Shown piece after piece: positions 1 to 7,996 of a stretch of 50,136 nt of DNA. Both the position numbers and the translations under genes were made by a program. The DNA is from an uncultured Lachnospiraceae bacterium (GTDB taxonomy: Bacteria; Bacillota; Clostridia; Lachnospirales; Lachnospiraceae), in assembly GCA_902761225.1 (NCBI GenBank), contig CACWJQ010000023.1, positions 1-50,136 on the forward strand. The letters run 5' to 3'. A model generated the notes under the pieces. That model was not told the DNA's origin. It was given only the letters and a program-made list of their open reading frames with translations, and did not search any database. Numbering within the stretch: the stretch's first letter is position 1; every line of letters begins with the position of its first letter.

Positions 1-448
1 CCATGACAGTCTTATGCATGGTGTACTGGGGAGACCAGATATACTCGGGTCTTGCCAGCCTGTTCATATATTTCTCGGGGATGGAACCTACCCACTCGCC
101 TCCGTTAAGCTCCTGACATCTTGCCAGCTCGGAAACGATAAAGTCCAGCTTCACCTTAAGATCGTTATCCCCGTCTGTTGCAACAAACGCTGCAGCGGCA
201 GAAAGCCAGTGACCGAGGAAGTGCCCTCTGAGCTGACATACGGGAGTTTCCCAGCCCCAGTGCAGGTTTGCCTTTGCAGGATCCGGGACCATCTGAAGAC
301 CAGGCATGATGATCCCCGCTTCTATATAGAAATTCTGAAGAAGACACTGAGAATCGAGTTCAAGGAGATAACGCTTATCAACGTTCATCCTGTCCCTGAA
401 GACTCCTCCTGTTACCTTGACGTCTGATTTACTGAGTGGTTTTAACAT
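1..448 (-). CDS. GH127-family beta-L-arabinofuranosidase, partial (N-terminal 149 codons)
   Basis: The gene runs off the left edge, so only the N-terminus is visible. The start ATG at 448-446 is preceded by a strong GGAGG site 7 bases upstream. The translation opens MLKPLSKSDVKVTGGVF and carries family landmarks of the GH127/DUF1680 (alpha/alpha)6-barrel hydrolases: a WGWETP segment, a GHFLGHWLSA segment near residue 80, and a YTMHK motif just before the edge. Family members remove terminal beta-L-arabinofuranose from plant arabinan or hydroxyproline-linked arabinosides. There is no signal peptide, so the enzyme should be cytoplasmic and act on imported oligosaccharides. The related family GH146 is an alternative, because the catalytic Cys/Glu region lies outside the window. 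The context of GH51, GH43 and an ABC sugar importer in the same window supports an arabinose-releasing role. Confidence 0.85.
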   Translation of the reverse strand, partial: MLKPLSKSDVKVTGGVFRDRMNVDKRYLLELDSQCLLQNFYIEAGIIMPGLQMVPDPAKANLHWGWETPVCQLRGHFLGHWLSAAAAFVATDGDNDLKVKLDFIVSELARCQELNGGEWVGSIPEKYMNRLARPEYIWSPQYTMHKTVM

Positions 449-509
449 ATTTTTTCCTCCGGATATTCATTTAGTGACCCGGTTCCCCCTTCGGCCACGC
501 GCTGTTTCG

Positions 510-538
510 ATTATACCAAAGAAAGCTCCCCAAATGAT
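510..538 (-). promoter_or_regulatory. Promoter of the GH127 gene, weak -35, probably activator-dependent
   Basis: On the minus strand a perfect -10 box TATAAT lies at 515-510. With a 17-base spacer the -35 position (538-533) reads ATCATT, a poor match to TTGACA. A strong -10 with a weak -35 and repeats just upstream (548-592) is typical of activator-dependent promoters. Confidence 0.5.
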
Positions 539-547
539 ATAGAAGAC

Positions 548-592
548 TTGACTATTTCCGCTTTTTACTTGACCATTTGTGCTCAATTGACT
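548..592. repeat. Three direct TTGAC(T/C) repeats upstream of the GH127 promoter
   Basis: TTGACT at 548-553, TTGACC at 569-574 and TTGACT at 587-592 lie on the plus strand with start-to-start spacings of 21 and 18 bases. The last copy also serves as the -35 box of the divergent riboswitch promoter. The repeats sit roughly 45-90 bases upstream of the inferred GH127 transcription start, where an AraC-type activator would bind. Activator binding is an inference. Confidence 0.4.
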
Positions 593-615
593 TTTTTCTT
601 CGATTTTGCTATCTT
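587..615 (+). promoter_or_regulatory. Sigma-A promoter of the riboswitch-permease transcript
   Basis: The -35 box is TTGACT (587-592), followed by a 17-base spacer and the -10 box TATCTT (610-615). The predicted start falls around 622, exactly where the P1 stem of the riboswitch begins, which supports both calls. Confidence 0.7.
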
Positions 616-620
616 TGACG

Positions 621-747
621 TTGGTAAAAGGGAGTAGTTAGCACGCCGCAGGGTGTGTAACATGGTCCGTCAGTACGGGATTGTCCCCGGGCGTGTTGTT
701 TGGTCAGCGCAGAGATCACTGATCATCAGTAGCGAGACTTTTACTGC
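621..747 (+). promoter_or_regulatory. yybP-ykoY family riboswitch (Mn2+-sensing aptamer)
   Basis: The leader contains the family hallmarks: a GGGAGTAG element at 630-637 directly after the 5' side of a P1 stem (GGTAAAAG, 623-630), and a 3' element GCGAGAC at 732-738 running into the 3' side of P1 (CTTTTACT, 738-745). P1 pairs over eight positions with one G-U. The same 3' segment is the left arm of a terminator at 736-772, so aptamer and terminator are mutually exclusive. Known members bind Mn2+ and usually switch on Mn2+ efflux or related transporters, which matches this ON-switch geometry. The central helices (638-731) were not modelled in detail. Confidence 0.8.
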
Positions 748-772
748 TATTTGTGCAGTAAGGGTCTTTTTT
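736..772 (+). terminator. Intrinsic terminator forming the riboswitch expression platform
   Basis: GACTTTTACTGC (736-747) pairs with GCAGTAAGGGTC (755-766), with three G-U pairs and a 7-base loop, followed by six T. Its 5' arm overlaps the 3' strand of the aptamer P1 stem, so ligand-stabilised P1 should prevent termination and allow expression of the permease at 799. Confidence 0.75.
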
Positions 773-798
773 ATTTGTCTTTAACATAGGGAAAAAAC

Positions 799-2067
799 AT
801 GAAAATATTCGCAATAGTACTCTTCGTAGCAATGTATGTCGGTCTTATCGTGTTCCCGAAAAAAAGAGCCATCATCGCTCTCTGCGTGGCGGCAGTTTAC
901 ATAGTTTCGGGCATCCTGCCCCTTGGTGAGGTTATCTCAGCGGTGGACTGGAATGTTCTCCTTATGATATTCGGAACATTGCTTCTCGTTGACTATTTCA
1001 TCGACTCCAAGATGCCCAATCTCATCGCGGACAAGCTTCTGAAGATCGCCCCCAATGTACTCTGGGTAACCATCCTCATGTCACTTTTCTCAGGACTTAT
1101 CTCCGCGTTCATCGACAATGTGGCAACACTTCTCATGGTAGCTCCCGTTGGACTCGCCATCTGTAAAAAGCTCAAGATCAATCCCGTTCCCATGATCATC
1201 TGTATCGCCGTTTCATCAAACCTTCAGGGTGCGGCAACGCTCGTGGGCGATACCACCTCCATCATGCTGGGCGCATATGCGGGGATGGACTTCATGGACT
1301 TCTTCTGGATGAACGGAAAGCTCAGCATTTTCTTCGCAGTCGAGATAGGAGCCCTTCTCACCGTACCTATCATGATGGTCCTCTTCAGAAAGGACAAGCA
1401 GCCCGTTACCTCAACCGAAGTCACCAAGGTTACGGATTACGTTCCTACCATCATGATGCTGGCTCATATCATCCTCCTTATGGCTGCTTCCTTCATTCCC
1501 AATAAGCCCGAGCTTACCAACGGTATCATCTGTCTTGTATGCAGCCTTATCGGAATGGTCTGGGAATACTTCAAGGATCATGATAAAGAGAGAGTTAAGA
1601 GAGTCATGAAGAATGTTGACTATGATACGGTCCTCCTTCTTACCGGACTGTTCATGGTCATAGGCGGAATAACCCATCAGGGTGTTGTTGACGATCTTGC
1701 CGCTTTAATAGTAAAAGCAGGAGGCAACAATCTCTTCCTGCTTTATTCCATCATCGTATGGGGTTCTGTGCTGATCTCAGCATTTATAGATAACATTCCC
1801 TACGTTGCAACGCTCCTCCCCGTTCTTCAGGGAGTTACAGCCGCACTGGGAGTCGAGCCTTATCTTCTGTACTTCGGACTTCTCACCGGAGCAACCCTCG
1901 GCGGAAATATCACCCCCGTCGGTGCAAGCTGCAACATAGCCGGTGTCGGAATGCTCAGAAGGGAAGGACACGAAGTAAGCTTCTGGGATTTTGCAAGGAT
2001 TGGCATTCCCTTCACTCTCACCGCAGTTCTCGGCGGATATCTCTTCGTATGGTTCGTATGGAGATGA
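799..2067 (+). CDS. ArsB/NhaD/SLC13-like ion permease under Mn2+ riboswitch control
   Basis: This is a 422-residue polytopic protein with about ten to twelve hydrophobic segments. It shows the two-fold inverted pattern of the ion transporter superfamily (ArsB, NhaD, DASS/SLC13, CitMHS). Paired re-entrant-type segments are visible as FSGLISAFIDNVATLLMVAP near residue 100 and a second SAFIDNIPYVATLLP near residue 330. A GATLVGDTTSIMLGA segment and a GATLGGNITPVGAS segment follow the two halves. No close match to ArsB itself can be asserted. The gene is single, with the riboswitch upstream and the convergent HD-GYP gene 13 bases after its stop. Riboswitch control suggests a role in Mn2+ homeostasis, possibly efflux, but the transported ion is not shown by the sequence. 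Confidence 0.8.
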   Translation: MKIFAIVLFVAMYVGLIVFPKKRAIIALCVAAVYIVSGILPLGEVISAVDWNVLLMIFGTLLLVDYFIDSKMPNLIADKLLKIAPNVLWVTILMSLFSGLISAFIDNVATLLMVAPVGLAICKKLKINPVPMIICIAVSSNLQGAATLVGDTTSIMLGAYAGMDFMDFFWMNGKLSIFFAVEIGALLTVPIMMVLFRKDKQPVTSTEVTKVTDYVPTIMMLAHIILLMAASFIPNKPELTNGIICLVCSLIGMVWEYFKDHDKERVKRVMKNVDYDTVLLLTGLFMVIGGITHQGVVDDLAALIVKAGGNNLFLLYSIIVWGSVLISAFIDNIPYVATLLPVLQGVTAALGVEPYLLYFGLLTGATLGGNITPVGASCNIAGVGMLRREGHEVSFWDFARIGIPFTLTAVLGGYLFVWFVWR

Positions 2068-2080
2068 TCCTTAACGCCGA

Positions 2081-3463
2081 TCACTCGTGGAACCGGTATT
2101 CCTTATCCTCATCTATGATCTGTAACATTATATCCGCGATCTCCGGGTCAAACTGTGTGCCCCTGTTTCTTGCGATCTCTTCTCTTGCTTCATTCTGCGG
2201 AAGATAGCTTCTGTAGCTTCTGTTTGAAGTCATGGCATCATAGCTGTCGGCCACCGCTATTATCCTTGCAAGAAGAGGTATCTTTTCACCTGCAAGCCCT
2301 TCAGGATATCCCTTCCCGTCATATCTTTCGTGATGATATCTGGCACCAACTGCCATGTCGGGAAGACTCTTTATCTCACTCAGTATCTCAGCTCCGACAC
2401 TCGGATGGGTCATAACCATGGAGTACTCCGCATTGGACAGATCACCCTCGCCTTTGATTATCTCATCCGGTACGGCTATCTTGCCTATATCATGCAGCAG
2501 TCCCGAGTAATATACATTCTCCTGCTCTTTAGCGGACAATCCCATTTTCTCTGCGATCATTCTTGAATATTTCGCAACTCTCGTAGAGTGACCCCTTGTA
2601 TATTCATCCTTGGCATCGATAGTATGAGCCAGGGACTCCATGACTTCAACAGTCAGGGTCTTGATCTGTTCGTTGGCAGTTATGGCATCGTTCATGTACT
2701 TGATATTCTTGGTGATCAGATAGAATGCGATCATCAGAATGGAGAGGATGAAGGTGTTGGCTATGAATATGGTAATGATCACAGCAGACAGATACTGCGA
2801 CTCATTGAGTGCTATCGTCTCAAAGTATCTGTATACGGGGGACAGGGTATTGAGAGTCGATGCCATTTTGGTAATGGCAAACAGGGAACTGTCCGAAAGT
2901 CCGTCATAGTACATGTACAGGACGAGCATTGTCATGGAAAAGAGAAAGACCAGTATCGGGAGCACCAGGAAGATCCTTATGTCCGTCTGCCTTTCCTCTC
3001 TTGCAATCTCCGAAAGGGGCCTTACGGTCATAAAGTAAAAAGCAACAGACAGTGCCAGATATATTCCGAAGACTGCCATTGGATATGATGAAACTGCCAT
3101 CAGAAGGAAGCTGGGAACCAGCATTATGGAACAGACATAGGTAAAGATCGCTATCGATCTGTTCTTAGGCCTGACCAGCTTTATATACAGATAGGCACAT
3201 ATGATATACAGGACAACCTGCACAGTTGTGAAAAACAGCGAAAAAGAGATTATGGAATCTCTGTCATAAATGGAAAAATCCCTGAAGAACTTAAGATACA
3301 CCGCATAGGTGATGGAATTGGCTATTGTGGGCGATAAGAGAACAGAAAGAAAAGCCTTAAGCTTCCACTTATCGCCAAGGAACAGCTTCTTTGTTATAAA
3401 AGCGAAAAACAACGGAGTAAAAACATATAGCAGATTCGCTAAATAATCCGTTATAACAGACAT
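2081..3463 (-). CDS. Membrane-bound HD-GYP domain protein (c-di-GMP phosphodiesterase)
   Basis: The chosen start at 3463 (MSVITDYL...) has an AGAGGGGG site 8 bases upstream; an upstream in-frame ATG at 3487 lacks one. The 460-residue product has an N-terminal region of about seven to eight hydrophobic segments (residues 1-255). A short linker leads to a C-terminal HD-GYP domain with all signature elements: LLHDIGK, a HHERYDGKGYP segment with intact GYP, and AVADSYDAMTSNRSYR. Family members hydrolyse c-di-GMP to pGpG or GMP, so this is the only evident degrading enzyme beside four GGDEF proteins in the window. The membrane domain probably senses an unknown signal. A possible -10 TATAAT lies about 30 bases upstream of the start. 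Confidence 0.9.
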   Translation of the reverse strand: MSVITDYLANLLYVFTPLFFAFITKKLFLGDKWKLKAFLSVLLSPTIANSITYAVYLKFFRDFSIYDRDSIISFSLFFTTVQVVLYIICAYLYIKLVRPKNRSIAIFTYVCSIMLVPSFLLMAVSSYPMAVFGIYLALSVAFYFMTVRPLSEIAREERQTDIRIFLVLPILVFLFSMTMLVLYMYYDGLSDSSLFAITKMASTLNTLSPVYRYFETIALNESQYLSAVIITIFIANTFILSILMIAFYLITKNIKYMNDAITANEQIKTLTVEVMESLAHTIDAKDEYTRGHSTRVAKYSRMIAEKMGLSAKEQENVYYSGLLHDIGKIAVPDEIIKGEGDLSNAEYSMVMTHPSVGAEILSEIKSLPDMAVGARYHHERYDGKGYPEGLAGEKIPLLARIIAVADSYDAMTSNRSYRSYLPQNEAREEIARNRGTQFDPEIADIMLQIIDEDKEYRFHE

Positions 3464-3544
3464 ATTGCAATCCCCCTCTGAGGGCATCAGTCACCCCACA
3501 GTCTTATATTATATATCAGACGGAGGATTCTGAACAGAACCACT

Positions 3545-5953
3545 CTATACAGACTTCAGATACTTATCGGTAATATCCATCAGTTCACCGTAATCAACCC
3601 ACGGAACAAGGTATGACTTTCCCCACGGGGTAGTAACTATAAGATCATCATCCTCTTCTCCTGCCACAGGTCCCATTTCACATATAATGTCATAGTTTTC
3701 GTCCAGTATATATGAGTGTTCCATGGAAGTCAGTATATAAGTACCGGTAACATCGGACTTTCTCATGGAGAAGATATACTCATCAAAATCGCTGTACTCC
3801 TTAATACTCTCGTAAGTGTCCGCATCAAGTATCTTAAGCACATGATTTGAGAAATAGGCAACTATATATTCCTCGTCCTCCGAATACCATCCGTAATCAA
3901 GAAGGAGACTGTCAAAATCCTCATCCTCCATCAGTTCTTCCGTTGCATCTTCTCCCCAGAGATAAATGACATCTATGTCATCTTCGTACTCATCGAACTC
4001 CGGTATCTCTTCAGATGCGTATCTCGTAACATAGGAAGCTCTTTCGAACAGACAGAAGAATCTGTTATCGAACATCCAGATGTCTGCAATCCTCTGATCC
4101 GGCATTTCCTTAAACAGCTGATCCGTTATCTCATAGAGATCCCCTCCGTCGCACCGGTATACTTTTCCGTCCAGACCAAGGCATATCAGGGCATCATCCT
4201 TCACAAAGCCTTTGGTCATATCCGTTTCCGACTGATGAAATGCCACATCTCTTCCTGTCCGTATATCCAGCACTCTGATGCCGAATGATTCATATATGTA
4301 CAGATATTCCTCCGTTGCCCACATATCTTCAATGTAGGTGTCACCTGCATCCGCGGTCCATGCATACTTCGTATCGTTCATTCTCATCGCAAGAAGTCTT
4401 CTGCCGGCATAACCCTGTTCACTTCCGGAGTCATCCTGCGATGTATAAAACAGCATATTATTATATATGGCAAGCTGCACATTAAGATCGCTTCCCATGG
4501 AAAACAGGCCGAAGACATTTCCCGTAGAAAGTTCACCGATGAACATGTAGCTCTCTTCAAGATCAGTGATACTGCATGCGAACTGATCCCGGTCCGACAC
4601 CATTTCCGTAACGAAGAAATCTCCCGATGCTCTGGGGAACATGCCTGTTACGCTGAACTTATACACGGACTTTCCGTCCCGCACGCCGATAAACTCTCCG
4701 TCCGTATATACGATCACCGTATCACTGCCCGGAAATGAAAAGAGTGTACAGCCTTCATTGTAACCTCTTATCTCCGTCTCTTCGTCATCAGCTATGGAAT
4801 AGTACATGACAGATGTGTCACTTAAATAGACAATGCCTTCATTTCCGCAGAAGACACCTTCAAGATATCCGTCCTGTGCACTGCCCTCCTCTACGAATTC
4901 CCTGATCAGCTTACCTGTCGTGGCATCATACAGTTTCAGGGACAGCAGATCATTGATGAGAATATATCTCTTACTGTCTGTCACTGCGAAGCTGTACACT
5001 TCGGAATCGGTTTCATATGCATAGGTCGGAGCATATGAACCGTCAACATTGAACAGATCCATGGTCTTATACAGGCTTCTTAAGGCTGCAGCGTTATATC
5101 CTTCGGATCCATCATCCGGAAGCACGCTCCTCAGAGCCCTTGCCGCATCTGCCTTTCTGCCCGCATTCAGCAGCTTCATGGATGACTGTGCGACTTCATA
5201 TGCATATTTATCCTGAAGCTCTGTATACTGGGATGATATTACATCTATCTGTGAAGTGATGATGCTATTCTGTCTGCTTATCTTCATGAGCATGCCGGTG
5301 ACGACCGCCGCAAATATCAGCACGGCGGCCAGGATGACACTGAATATCGATATCATCCTGCGCATGGCTCTTTCACGATGCCTCTGTCTTAAGTCATCAT
5401 AATTAAGCCCGAAGATTGCCGCAGCAAGCTTTATCACAGCGATGTCCATAGCCTTGAGGATCTCTTTTCTGTTACCTCCTCTGGTATCTGCTGCAAGGGG
5501 TTCTATCTCCTTACGGACAAGATGCGGTATCCCGTTCTCATCCTTCAGCTCCACCATTTCATATGTCAGTATCTCAGGGAACGAATCTGCAGGCTCGGCA
5601 TCAGCCAGTACCACCAGGATATGATCTCTCGGATGTGTCTGAAGAAATACTTCTATCTCCTTAAGGCACCATCTCGAAAGAGGATATCTGGGAGTGCAGA
5701 TAGTAATAAGAAAATCCGAATTGGCAAGTGCATTGCTGATGGGATCGGACAGATCGTCCGATAAAGGAAGTTCATCAACATCGCGAAAAACCCTCTCAAT
5801 GCGGGTCTTTCCATTTTTTACCTTCTTAAGTACCGATTTGGGAAGCCTGAAGCTCTCAAGCTTTTTATGAAGGGATTCCGCCACAAAGCTGTCCAGCGGA
5901 CTGTGCCTGTAACTGATAAACGCATCATAATGAGTATTCTGTAACTTATCCAT
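3545..5953 (-). CDS. TIR domain protein with transmembrane helix and C-terminal propeller-like domain
   Basis: The N-terminal TIR domain (about residues 5-150) opens with YDAFISYRHS and has an SRWCLKEIE motif. E99 in that motif aligns with the catalytic glutamate of NAD-cleaving TIR domains. One hydrophobic helix follows (about 201-224), then a short coiled-coil-like stretch (about 228-260). The remaining roughly 530 residues are beta-rich and acidic, with repeated aromatic/DxxTG blade-like segments suggesting a WD40/PQQ-type propeller, probably outside the membrane. Start choice: ATG 5953 lies one base after the stop of the NUDIX gene (TGAGATG), with GGGGCG upstream. An in-frame ATG at 5974 with AAGGAA before it is an alternative. 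Family knowledge allows either NAD hydrolysis or scaffolding; activity is inferred only. Confidence 0.8.
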   Translation of the reverse strand: MDKLQNTHYDAFISYRHSPLDSFVAESLHKKLESFRLPKSVLKKVKNGKTRIERVFRDVDELPLSDDLSDPISNALANSDFLITICTPRYPLSRWCLKEIEVFLQTHPRDHILVVLADAEPADSFPEILTYEMVELKDENGIPHLVRKEIEPLAADTRGGNRKEILKAMDIAVIKLAAAIFGLNYDDLRQRHRERAMRRMISIFSVILAAVLIFAAVVTGMLMKISRQNSIITSQIDVISSQYTELQDKYAYEVAQSSMKLLNAGRKADAARALRSVLPDDGSEGYNAAALRSLYKTMDLFNVDGSYAPTYAYETDSEVYSFAVTDSKRYILINDLLSLKLYDATTGKLIREFVEEGSAQDGYLEGVFCGNEGIVYLSDTSVMYYSIADDEETEIRGYNEGCTLFSFPGSDTVIVYTDGEFIGVRDGKSVYKFSVTGMFPRASGDFFVTEMVSDRDQFACSITDLEESYMFIGELSTGNVFGLFSMGSDLNVQLAIYNNMLFYTSQDDSGSEQGYAGRRLLAMRMNDTKYAWTADAGDTYIEDMWATEEYLYIYESFGIRVLDIRTGRDVAFHQSETDMTKGFVKDDALICLGLDGKVYRCDGGDLYEITDQLFKEMPDQRIADIWMFDNRFFCLFERASYVTRYASEEIPEFDEYEDDIDVIYLWGEDATEELMEDEDFDSLLLDYGWYSEDEEYIVAYFSNHVLKILDADTYESIKEYSDFDEYIFSMRKSDVTGTYILTSMEHSYILDENYDIICEMGPVAGEEDDDLIVTTPWGKSYLVPWVDYGELMDITDKYLKSV

Positions 5954-5954
5954 C

Positions 5955-6452
5955 TCACGCCCCTGCAAGATCATTTATTTCCTTAACCAGCTGCCACGCA
6001 ATACCGCCTTCGCGGAGAAGCGCCGGCGCATCAGACAGCTTAACCCACTCCGCCGAATCCACCTCACCGGATAAAGCAAAGTCCTTCTTTTTAACATTGG
6101 TCTTATATCCGAGCATCAGCATCTGCTTTTTGTCGTAAGGGTAACTGCGGATGAACTCGATCTTCTCTGCGTCCAGTCCCAGTTCTTCCTTCACTTCCCT
6201 TATCACTGTTTCCTCCGCAGACTCTCCAACCTTGATGTATCCCGCAACACATACATGGTTAACGGTGGATACATAATCCTGACGGAGGAGCGCCACCTCC
6301 CCGTATTCATTCACCACGGCTGTGATGATGCTGGTACTGAACATATCGAAAAGGGGAATATCACACTTCTCACAATAGGGTACCATTCCCTCATCGCCAA
6401 GTTCCCTGTCTGCTGTTTTGTTCCCGCAATAGGGGCAATACTGAAAATGCAT
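5955..6452 (-). CDS. NudC-like NUDIX hydrolase with N-terminal zinc ribbon
   Basis: The 165-residue protein starts with a zinc ribbon (YCPYCGN near residue 7 and YCEKCDIPLF near residue 29). A perfect NUDIX box follows: G-x5-E-x7-RE-U-x-EE-x-G-U in the segment around GESAEETVIREVKEELG (about residues 76-97). After it a SYPYDKKQMLM stretch occupies the position of the SQPWPFPxS array of NADH/NAD pyrophosphatases. Likely substrates are NAD(H), NAD-capped RNA or another nucleoside diphosphate derivative. The start has CAGGAG 6 bases upstream. The stop is separated by one base from the TIR start, so the two are probably translationally coupled. The 228 bases upstream (6453-6680) hold no gene and no convincing promoter. 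Confidence 0.88.
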   Translation of the reverse strand: MHFQYCPYCGNKTADRELGDEGMVPYCEKCDIPLFDMFSTSIITAVVNEYGEVALLRQDYVSTVNHVCVAGYIKVGESAEETVIREVKEELGLDAEKIEFIRSYPYDKKQMLMLGYKTNVKKKDFALSGEVDSAEWVKLSDAPALLREGGIAWQLVKEINDLAGA

Positions 6453-6680
6453 TTTCTTCTCCTGTCTGTGGCTGCCCTGTATGTATACAGACAGCGTACA
6501 CCATCTCCTGCAAAGTCAGGCGGTTCAGTCTGTAAAATAATAACGTTGGTTATGCTTTATAGGCCTGATTCTGCATATTTTCCTGCATAATCATTGATAT
6601 CATCCGTTATTTTGTTGCATATGGATCATTTTTGCATGATAAGACGTCAAAAAAAGTGAAACCGCTCCCGGGCATCATCA

Positions 6681-7151
6681 TCACAGGACAACTTCCATGT
6701 ACGTCTTAAGCGGCTTCATCCCCATCTTTTCATAAAAGCGTTCTGCCCGTTCATTACCCGTCCATACATTGAGGGTCACGTGATAGCAGCCAAGCCTTAC
6801 AGCCTCTGCCTTTGCATGCTCAAAAAGTGCCTTTGAAACACCGCTCCCCCTGACTTCAGGGTCCACGCACAGATCATCTATATACAGGGTTGTAAACGGA
6901 ACCAGGCAGGCATCCTTCGGCTGCTCCTGAATCTGGCAGAAGCAATATCCGATAACCCTGTCAGCATCATCAGTCGCCACATATACAGGCCTTGAATCAT
7001 CTCCTATGATCTCTTCAAGGTCAGACACAGAGTATTTGGTGGTGCCTGTAACAAATATATCCGGTCTGATGGCTGCATGTACCTCAAGCACATCCCTGAG
7101 CAGCTCTGTCAGTCTTCCCGTATCCTTATTCTCAGCTCTTCTGATGTTCAT
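6681..7151 (-). CDS. GNAT family N-acetyltransferase
   Basis: The 156-residue protein has the single-domain GNAT layout. The N-terminus MNIRRAENKDTGRLTELL is typical, the central beta strand LYIDDLCVDPEVRG leads into the acetyl-CoA motif RGSGVSKALFEHA, and the C-terminus NERAERFYEKMGMKP is a motif B signature. The acceptor is unknown; the length fits RimI-like or small-molecule acetyltransferases. The ATG overlaps the stop of the upstream esterase gene by four bases (ATGA), indicating translational coupling. This is the last gene of the long minus-strand run, and no clear terminator follows its stop, only a T-run at 6650-6656 without a good stem. Confidence 0.85.
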   Translation of the reverse strand: MNIRRAENKDTGRLTELLRDVLEVHAAIRPDIFVTGTTKYSVSDLEEIIGDDSRPVYVATDDADRVIGYCFCQIQEQPKDACLVPFTTLYIDDLCVDPEVRGSGVSKALFEHAKAEAVRLGCYHVTLNVWTGNERAERFYEKMGMKPLKTYMEVVL

Positions 7152-7975
7152 TCGTTCACCTTTACATTTCCGCTGCCAAGACCGGAATCAGCTTCTCCAA
7201 GGGGAAGCCATTCAAGACATTTGAGGATCTGTGAATCCCAGAAATCCCAGTCGTGGGCACGGTCTTCCTCATCCCAGGTAACATCCGCTCCCTTACTCTT
7301 CAGAAAATCTCTCATTTCTGCATTTGCCTTATACAGAGGATCCCTGGTCCCGCATGACATATAGAATCTGGGAACAGGTCTTCCGGATGCGATCATCTCT
7401 TCATAGGCAACCTTCGGATTAAGATCGGTCTTTCCAGCAGCTTCAACATCTTCAAAAAGCTTCTTGTCGAACTCCTTCAATCCCTTGTCTTCTTCCTTCT
7501 TCTCAAAGAGATGAAGTGCACCGGAAAATTCCGCCACATGGCTGAATGTATCCGAATAAACGATGCCGTTTCTGAAGGCGCCGTATCCGCCCATTGAAAG
7601 GCCGGCGATGAAGTTGTCCTCTCTCTTTTCCGAAAGGGGGAACATCCTCCTCATTACCTCCGGAAGTTCCCTGCCTATGAAGGTCTCATAATCATCCATC
7701 GGCATTCTTCCGTCGAAGTAAAAAGAATTATCACCTGAGGGCATCACCACAGCAAGGTTTCTCTCTTCAGCCCATCTCTGTATGCGTGTTCCCGAAACCC
7801 AGTCGGTATAGTTGCCCAGAAGCCCGTGAAGAAGGTAAAGCGTCTTGAACTTAAGATCATTGCTTTTCAGATATTCGCCTGTCATATAGTCGATCTTGTC
7901 TGAAGGCAGTATCACATTGACAGGAACCGTTCTGAACAATGACTTCGAGAGATAATTGACCTGTATGAGTGCCAT
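7148..7975 (-). CDS. CE1/EstA-like carbohydrate esterase (alpha/beta hydrolase)
   Basis: The 275-residue protein resembles the esterase D / tributyrin esterase EstA / CE1 group. It has an oxyanion-region segment YLLHGLLGNYTDW, the nucleophile elbow GLSMGGYGA with serine about residue 125, and a C-terminal AHDWDFWDSQI with the catalytic His. No signal peptide is seen, so it should be cytoplasmic. Enzymes of this group remove acetyl or feruloyl groups from sugars, which fits an operon position directly after a GH51 arabinofuranosidase (21-base gap) and coupled to a GNAT gene. An AAGGAGG site precedes the ATG. An S-formylglutathione-hydrolase-like role is less likely in this context. Confidence 0.8.
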   Translation of the reverse strand: MALIQVNYLSKSLFRTVPVNVILPSDKIDYMTGEYLKSNDLKFKTLYLLHGLLGNYTDWVSGTRIQRWAEERNLAVVMPSGDNSFYFDGRMPMDDYETFIGRELPEVMRRMFPLSEKREDNFIAGLSMGGYGAFRNGIVYSDTFSHVAEFSGALHLFEKKEEDKGLKEFDKKLFEDVEAAGKTDLNPKVAYEEMIASGRPVPRFYMSCGTRDPLYKANAEMRDFLKSKGADVTWDEEDRAHDWDFWDSQILKCLEWLPLGEADSGLGSGNVKVNE

Positions 7976-7996
7976 ATCATGATCCTCCTTATCGCA

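Noticed and set aside
3545-5953. TIR gene as part of a Thoeris or CBASS defence locus
   Set aside because: No ThsA, SLOG, cyclic-nucleotide synthase or phage-defence neighbour is present; only the NUDIX and HD-GYP genes flank it.
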